64,000 nucleotides of DNA, taken from Planctomycetaceae bacterium. GTDB taxonomy: Bacteria; Planctomycetota; UBA1135; GCA-002686595. Below, piece after piece: positions 59,205 to 64,000 of this stretch. Numbering within the stretch: position 1 is the stretch's first letter; the number at the start of each line of letters is the position of its first letter. The DNA lies in the NCBI GenBank assembly GCA_011525785.1, contig WYBT01000019.1:153931-217930 (forward strand), read 5' to 3'. A program made the position numbers and the translations under genes. The notes beneath the pieces were generated by a model that was not told the origin of the DNA, did not search any database, and saw only the letters and a list, made by a program, of their open reading frames with translations.

Positions 59205-61571
59205 ATGAAGCGACTCATCGCACGAATCGCGTTGACGGCCTCAGGATTGGTCGCGGCTGCGCTTTGCGCAGTGTGGGCGGCGCAGCACCTGCGTCGCGCG
59301 CCGGTGATCGCGATGCACCGCGTCGGGCCCGACGCGCTCCGCGAACTCGACGAAGACCGTAGCGGGTCGGCGCTCGCGACGGTGGCGGAGCCCGTCGTTC
59401 CACCGCTCGAGCCGCCTTCGGACGCGGCGAGCGCGCTCGATGTGGTCAGCGGACGATTCCCACCGTCCAGCTTTCGGCGTCACCCTCTCTCGCGCGAGCA
59501 GCTCGCGAGCATCCGGCGCGGGTCCGACGATCCCCGCGAAGAGTACGACGCGTTCAGCTACGCGCGGTACGGCGCGTACATCAGCTACCAGTTCCCTATC
59601 CCCGACGGCGGGTCCGGAAGGTGGCGGTTGGCGACGAACAACCTCGGCCTGCGCGACGACGACGATGTGCGCAAGGCCCAGCCGGGGCTGCGCATCCTGG
59701 TGGTCGGCGACTCCCACACCGACGGCGTATGCCCCAACGCCGAGACGTTCGCGAACGTGCTCGAAGCCACGCTGGCTGCCGCGCGACCAGGTGAGACCGT
59801 CGAGACGCTCAACGCAGGTCGTGGCGGCTACTCCTTCTTCAACTATCTCGGCGCGCTCGAGCGCTTCTTGCCGCACCGTCCCGACGTCTTCGTGGTCGGC
59901 GTGTACGGCGGCAACGATTTCTACGACGCCACGATCTTCCAGCGCGCCTTCCACGGCACGCGACGTCGGAGCAACGCGCAGGCGCACTGGCCGCAGATCG
60001 AGTCGGCGGTCGCGATCTCCGCGGGCGCCGTGGCGCAGTCGTTCCTCTCGATCAAGGAGTTCAACGAGGATGCCGAGGAGGCGCAGGTCGCGCTCGAGGC
60101 AGCGCGCGACGTGTCGACCGAGATCGTCGTCACTTGCCGACGCTTCGGTGTGCATCCGATCTTCTTGTACATCCCGCCGCTGCCCAACGTCGAATGGGAG
60201 CGACACGGCGAGTTGCTGGAACGCGTCTCGGCAGCGCTTGAGCTCACCCGCGAGCAGGCGCGCATCCTCGACCGCTTGGCCGACAGTTGGATCGCTTACG
60301 TGCGCTCGATCGGCGCCGAGGTGCTCGACCTGCGGCCCAGCTTCCGCGCGTCGCGCGAGCCGCTGTACTGGAAGGGCGATCACCACATCAACATCGCCGC
60401 TCACCGCATCATCGGTGAGTTGCTCGCGCCGCAGATTTCCGCCGCACGACCGCCGAGCGCGCCGCGACTGCGCGGGGTTCATCCCCGCGCGCTCGACAGC
60501 CGCCTGTTGTCCCCCGGCGCCGCATCGCGCGCCGCGTACTTCGACGGCTCGCTGCCGCCAGCGACGCTGTCTGCGCCGGCGCACTGGCGGATCGAACCCA
60601 CAACGCAGCCTCTCGAGCCGTTGAAGCTCGATCCGGCCGTTGCCCGGCGCCTGTTCGGCGTCTCCGACACCGTTGAGCTCGACGCGCGCGGACTCCCGCG
60701 CTGGCGCCCAAGCCTCGAGCTGCGAGTCGGCTCGAGCGACAGCGCCGAAGGTGGCTGGCCTCTGCGCACGGACTCGAATGGGCGGCGTGTCGGGGCAGCG
60801 CCCGAGCAGGCTCGCGACAGCTCGGCGTCGACGCGAGTGGTGCTGATCGGCGGCGCCGCCCTGAGCGGGGCCTGCGATGTCGAGCACACCATCGCGCGCC
60901 GACTCCAGGAGCGTCTCGACGCGCAGGCGGCGGCCGCCGCGCTCGCCTGGGTCGACCTGTCGGCGCCGGGCCTCTCGCTGCGGCAGCATTCCAGCGTGCT
61001 CGAGAGCGTCGGCGAGCTGAACGCGCGGCTGGTGGTGGCGGCCTTCGACGGTGGCCAGGACTTCGCGGCCTCGTTCGCGCTGGAGCGTGACCTGGACCCG
61101 TCGGGCGCCGATCCGTCCGAGGGCATTCTGACACTCGACTTGAACGCAACGCCGCAGATCGAGAAGCAAGTCCTCTTTCTCCGCGACGACCGTCGCAAAT
61201 CTCGAGCGCTGGAGCGAGCCCTCGAGTTGTTGCTCGACCTCCAGCGGCGCTGCAAGGCGTCGGGCGCAGAGTTGGTCGTGCTCTACTTGCCGCCGGTAGT
61301 CGACGTCGAGTTCAGCGACGTCGCGGAGGCGTTCGACTTCGGCGGCGAGCAAGTGAAGCCCGAGGAGCTCCATGCTCAGGACTGGCTCTCATCTGCGCTG
61401 ATCGCCCGGCTGCGCGAGGCCGGCGTGATCGTCTCGGATCCACGCACGGCGCTGCGGCATCATCCGGTAGCGTGCTTCGAGCGCGAGAGCCACCGCTTGA
61501 ATCCCGAGGGCAACCGGGTCGTCGCGGCGGTGCTCCACGGCGAAGTGCAGCGCGCCTTGGCGGGCCGGTAG
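59205..61571 (+). CDS. Double SGNH-fold membrane protein, second domain degenerate
   Basis: The 788-residue protein starts at ATG 59205 with a signal anchor (IARIALTASGLVAAALCAVW). The first SGNH domain (residues 165-410) has ILVVGDSHTDGVCPN with the nucleophile Ser, GRGGYSFFNYLGAL, VGVYGGNDFYD and the late GDHHINIAAHRI with Asp and His. A second domain of similar layout runs from about residue 545 to 788. It keeps LNPEGNRVVAAVLHGE with a possible His in ESHRLN, but its GDS block reads VVLIGGAALSGAC, so the Ser is lost. Such halves suggest an ancient duplication. The protein is periplasmic. It may modify a cell-surface polymer. Confidence 0.78.
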   Translation: MKRLIARIALTASGLVAAALCAVWAAQHLRRAPVIAMHRVGPDALRELDEDRSGSALATVAEPVVPPLEPPSDAASALDVVSGRFPPSSFRRHPLSREQLASIRRGSDDPREEYDAFSYARYGAYISYQFPIPDGGSGRWRLATNNLGLRDDDDVRKAQPGLRILVVGDSHTDGVCPNAETFANVLEATLAAARPGETVETLNAGRGGYSFFNYLGALERFLPHRPDVFVVGVYGGNDFYDATIFQRAFHGTRRRSNAQAHWPQIESAVAISAGAVAQSFLSIKEFNEDAEEAQVALEAARDVSTEIVVTCRRFGVHPIFLYIPPLPNVEWERHGELLERVSAALELTREQARILDRLADSWIAYVRSIGAEVLDLRPSFRASREPLYWKGDHHINIAAHRIIGELLAPQISAARPPSAPRLRGVHPRALDSRLLSPGAASRAAYFDGSLPPATLSAPAHWRIEPTTQPLEPLKLDPAVARRLFGVSDTVELDARGLPRWRPSLELRVGSSDSAEGGWPLRTDSNGRRVGAAPEQARDSSASTRVVLIGGAALSGACDVEHTIARRLQERLDAQAAAAALAWVDLSAPGLSLRQHSSVLESVGELNARLVVAAFDGGQDFAASFALERDLDPSGADPSEGILTLDLNATPQIEKQVLFLRDDRRKSRALERALELLLDLQRRCKASGAELVVLYLPPVVDVEFSDVAEAFDFGGEQVKPEELHAQDWLSSALIARLREAGVIVSDPRTALRHHPVACFERESHRLNPEGNRVVAAVLHGEVQRALAGR

Positions 61572-61575
61572 CGGA

Positions 61576-61612
61576 TGGTACAGAGCCAGGCTCCCCCGCC
61601 AACTCTTCGCGG
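61576..61612. repeat. Left inverted end of the RAYT unit
   Basis: The 37 bases begin GGTACAGAGCCAGGCTCC and match the reverse complement of 62767-62803 at 33 positions. Confidence 0.85.
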
Positions 61613-61643
61613 CCACAACGCGCCGTCGCCAGCCCGAGGGATC

Positions 61644-62681
61644 CTATTCGATAGCGATAGCGCGCTGGGTCGCTCGCGGCGCTCCATAGCAACGAGCGAC
61701 CGCTTCCGCCGCGACTCGGGAGGTCGTGGAGGCATAGTCGGCGTCCGCGTCCAACGCTTGCGCGTGTCGGCGGTAGCAGCGAGACGCCCCCTCGTCAGAC
61801 AGCGTCATGCGAGCGCCGATGTCTGACCAAGACAAGCCGCACAGTTCACGGAGCAGCGCGACCTGAATGAGCTGCCAGCCGTCGCTCGACACCCTCGAGA
61901 GTTGCAGCCGCCAAGTCGGCCGCACGTCGCGTTCGACCGCGACGAGTGCGGCGATGTCCTCGGCGTCGCAAACGGGCCAGTCGATGCTCGTTCCGTCGGC
62001 GAGCAGCGCCTTGCGTCGCATCCACTCCAGCACTCGCTGTGGCGCCGCTCCGACGAGGTCGTCAAGCGGGTCAGGGCCGCGTCCGGCGAGTTCGACGCGC
62101 TGCTCGATCACTCGCGCGAGTCCAGGGCGCGGCGGTTCGCCGAATACGGTGGCGTAGTCACGCGGCTCGTAGGTGGACCGGCCGCTCGCCGTGCAAACTT
62201 CGGATTGAACCCAGCGGCGCTCCAACCAAGGCGGCCCGACACGTCGGGCGTACCAGCGAGCGCTGCCATGCGGGTAGAGGCTCGGCGTCGGTGCGAGCCC
62301 GGCGAGCACGGAGTTGCCGTCGATGTAGCGGACGAGCTGGCGCCGATACTCCAGCGACTCGACTGCCCGCGAACGAAAGCGCCCGCGAAACAACGACCCG
62401 TCGCGCCGTCGACCGCGGTTGAACCAACGAACGTAGTCGTTGACGGCCTCGCCGATCGCGCGCGAGAGGAGGCCCTCCGGACTGCGCACGAGCAGGTGGA
62501 AGTGCGTGGTGAGCAGGCAGAACGCGTGCACTTCGATCCGACCCGCGCGAACCGCGTACGCGAGCCGCGAGAGGAAGTAGCGCACATCGCGTACGTCCTC
62601 GAAAACGGTGCGCCGCGCGATGCCGCGGTTCATCACGTGATGCCAAGTTCCGGGTTGATCCAGGCGCGGCAAGCGAGCCAT
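61644..62681 (-). CDS. REP-associated tyrosine transposase-like (Y1/HUH) protein
   Basis: The 345-residue protein is read from ATG 62681 (MARLPRLDQPGTWHHVMNRG). The N-terminal 180 residues are a Y1_Tnp domain of the RAYT group: RGIARRTVFED, RYFLSRLAYAV, VHAFCLLTTHFHLLVRSPEG with the HUH metal motif HFH, VNDYVRWFNRGRRRDGSLFR and LVRYIDGNSVLAGLAP, where the Tyr of RYID is the probable nucleophile. The C-terminal part has a helix-turn-helix-like segment (LRELCGLSWSDIGARMTLS), as in the RAYTs with Bacillus-like DnaA-type tails. It is longer than typical RAYTs of about 150-250 residues. The frame is intact, so the element may be active. Confidence 0.9.
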   Translation of the reverse strand: MARLPRLDQPGTWHHVMNRGIARRTVFEDVRDVRYFLSRLAYAVRAGRIEVHAFCLLTTHFHLLVRSPEGLLSRAIGEAVNDYVRWFNRGRRRDGSLFRGRFRSRAVESLEYRRQLVRYIDGNSVLAGLAPTPSLYPHGSARWYARRVGPPWLERRWVQSEVCTASGRSTYEPRDYATVFGEPPRPGLARVIEQRVELAGRGPDPLDDLVGAAPQRVLEWMRRKALLADGTSIDWPVCDAEDIAALVAVERDVRPTWRLQLSRVSSDGWQLIQVALLRELCGLSWSDIGARMTLSDEGASRCYRRHAQALDADADYASTTSRVAAEAVARCYGAPRATQRAIAIE

Positions 62682-62766
62682 CGAACGTTCTCGCGCAACG
62701 GACGTTCGAGCGAGCGCGCGGTTGCGCTGAAAGCGGAAAATCCTGGGCGGCGTGACGGACGAGCTG

Positions 62767-62803
62767 GCGGCGAGGAGTTGGGGGAGGAGCCTGGCTCTGT
62801 ACC
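62767..62803. repeat. Right inverted end of the RAYT unit
   Basis: The 37 bases end GGAGCCTGGCTCTGTACC and mirror the left end. The inner part (GCGGCGAGGAGTTGGGGG) is less well conserved. Confidence 0.85.
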
Positions 62804-62928
62804 GCGGCTTCACACCCGCAAGGTGTCGGCGGATAGGAACTCCAAGCGGATGACGTCCGCCAGAGGCGGCCGTCGTCGACCGCGCAAGGGAGTTCCGCCG
62901 CGGCCGGGCGATCCGTCAGGTCGTCACC

Positions 62929-62951
62929 GGAGCCCAGATCGGGCTCCTTTT
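62929..62951 (+). terminator. Perfect hairpin followed by TTTT
   Basis: GGAGCCC and GGGCTCC pair perfectly around the loop AGATC, with TTTT directly after. This fits an intrinsic terminator read on the plus strand. No plus-strand gene ends nearby. As it lies beyond the 3' end of the minus-strand IS91-type transposase, it could instead be a terminal hairpin (oriIS or terIS) of that element. Confidence 0.5.
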
Positions 62952-63075
62952 GCGGGCTGGCGAGCCGTTCGAGGCCCGCTGGGGCGGTAGTGCGGGCGCG
63001 TTGGATACGGCCGGACCTACTCGCCAGCGCGTGTTGCGGGCGAGGAGCGGGCTCGACGTAGTGAAGGGCGGCGGC

Positions 63076-63999
63076 TCAGGCGAAGTCGAACTGTTCGCGT
63101 GAGCGAGCTGGCGCGAGCAGTGGCGGCTCGGTGGGCAGTCCGAGGTGCGCGAGGATCTTGCGCACGACGATGGGGTCGGTGAGCTGCGCGATGAGGCGGC
63201 GGGGGCCACCGCAGTGCGGGCAGGTGAGGACGTCGACGGCGAAGACGCGCCGCAGGAGCTCGGCCCACGTTGAGCGCGACGAGCGCGAGCGGGCGGAGGT
63301 GCAGGGCGCGGCCTGTGAGTTGGGGGCGTAAGCCGCGTGCGAGTAGGCGGCGGGGGCCGGCGCGCGCTTGGGCACGATGAGGTCGCGCCAAGCGGAGGCC
63401 GGCGCGAGCACGCCGTGGTAGGTGAGCTGATGGGCGCGTGGGGGTGGCACGAGTGCGGCGAGGCGCTCGATGAAGGTGAGAGGGTCAAAGGAGACCGCCG
63501 ACGTGCCGTCGCGCCAATGGCGTTTGAGGCCGTAGACGACTCGGCCGTCGGGTGCAAGCGCGAGGCGCTGGGTCGCGATCGGCGGGCGAGTCACGTAGCG
63601 GCAGAGGTGCTCAAGCTGCTCGAGCTCGCCGGCGGGCACGAGCACCTTGGCGTGCAAGGAGAAGCCGTCGATGTCTGCGCACAGCGATCCGGGCAGCGGC
63701 GGCGGACGCGGCGGGCGGCGCTGGCCCAGGCGCGCGATGGGCCGCCAGGATTCCGGCGCGAGCGCGGCGCCGCCTTGGATCGACGCGGCGCACAGTTGGT
63801 CGAAGAGCGGAGCGTCGTGCTCGGCCGGCTCGTCAGCGTCGGCTGGAGAGTGCGCGCGGGGCAGGCGACCTTGGCGCTCGAGGTAGCGCGTGATGCGCCG
63901 GGCGAGCTGCTCGACCAGCTCGGCGACGTCGGCATCGGTGAGCGGCGCGCTCGGCTGGAAACTCGGTGCGAGGCGCTCGCTCGGGGAGGCGAAGGCGCA
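63076..63999 (-). CDS. IS91-type Y2 transposase, C-terminal part
   Basis: The frame is open from the window edge to the stop at 63076, giving 307 visible residues without the N-terminus. It contains LCADIDGFSLHAKVLVPAGE, HLCRYVTRPPIATQRLALAP, GRVVYGLKRHWRDGTSAVSF, LAALVPPPRAHQLTYHGVLA and a zinc-like VDVLTCPHCGGPRRLIAQL. These are typical of the 'putative transposase' (Transposase_Y2) family that includes IS91 and ISCR elements. The Tyr of LCRYVTRPP belongs to the catalytic region. The element would replicate by a rolling-circle route. Its remaining half and its end lie beyond the window. Confidence 0.9.
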   Translation of the reverse strand, partial: CAFASPSERLAPSFQPSAPLTDADVAELVEQLARRITRYLERQGRLPRAHSPADADEPAEHDAPLFDQLCAASIQGGAALAPESWRPIARLGQRRPPRPPPLPGSLCADIDGFSLHAKVLVPAGELEQLEHLCRYVTRPPIATQRLALAPDGRVVYGLKRHWRDGTSAVSFDPLTFIERLAALVPPPRAHQLTYHGVLAPASAWRDLIVPKRAPAPAAYSHAAYAPNSQAAPCTSARSRSSRSTWAELLRRVFAVDVLTCPHCGGPRRLIAQLTDPIVVRKILAHLGLPTEPPLLAPARSREQFDFA

Positions 64000-64000
64000 G

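Larger units (their letters stand above)
61576..62803. mobile_element. RAYT-type transposable unit
   Basis: A 1228-base segment bounded by inverted ends of 37 bases (33 of 37 matching) contains a single gene for a Y1-type transposase on the minus strand. The first 18 bases of each end are perfect (GGTACAGAGCCAGGCTCC). No target duplication is visible, as expected for HUH/Y1 elements. The left end begins 5 bases after the stop of the SGNH gene at 61571. Confidence 0.85.

Overview
The window is high-GC bacterial chromosome (roughly 70% GC) that reads most naturally as a planctomycete. The reasons are indirect: several ECF sigma factors with unusual partners or fusions, sulfatases, a DUF1501 protein, many large exported FG-GAP or propeller proteins, and a distinctive C-terminal domain of about 140 residues (YCTAGT...NGC, FYG, CVK.P.QR, FRDPPS, DAL.F) found on four intact proteins and one remnant. 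There are no rRNA genes and I recognised no tRNA or CRISPR array.

Layout. 1-6790: the tail of a DUF1501 gene, a coupled set yebC-yaeQ-TIR/receiver fusion, a ferredoxin reductase-like gene, nagB, a secreted coiled-coil protein and an AGE-family epimerase. 6821-9987: a palindromic repeat and a giant ECF sigma factor fused to a membrane segment and a long extracytoplasmic part. 10042-14780: NamZ-like muramidase, secreted proteins and an HDOD protein. 14902-21746: a copper-resistance cluster with multicopper oxidase, TolC-like lipoprotein, CPxxGxP-repeat protein, CorE-like sigma factor with a cysteine-rich tail, CopA ATPase and a divergent CopZ-like chaperone.

22182-35788: large exported repeat proteins, an HxlR regulator, an ECF sigma factor coupled to a coiled-coil membrane protein, gene remnants, a seven-copy 201-bp tandem-repeat gene, a glycosyltransferase and MltA. 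36025-39997: a tightly overlapping operon of ECF sigma factor, anti-sigma-like membrane protein and CHAT protease-like protein. 40011-48686: VCBS-type protein, a two-component system, a metallo-beta-lactamase/rhodanese fusion and two tandem sulfatases. 48691-61571: three large SGNH-type proteins, DUF4920 lipoprotein, peroxiredoxin, a P-domain/propeller protein and a metallophosphoesterase.

61576-64000 is mobile: a RAYT-like Y1 transposase bounded by imperfect 37-bp inverted repeats, then an IS91-type Y2 transposase running off the window. The outer motif of the RAYT ends (GTACAGAGCCAG) closely matches the ends of two palindromes about 51 kb apart (6821-6919 and 57632-57738). One palindrome is intergenic. 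The other lies in frame inside the metallophosphoesterase gene and is translated. This possible RAYT/palindrome system, which appears able to produce protein-coding insertions, is the most interesting feature of the window.
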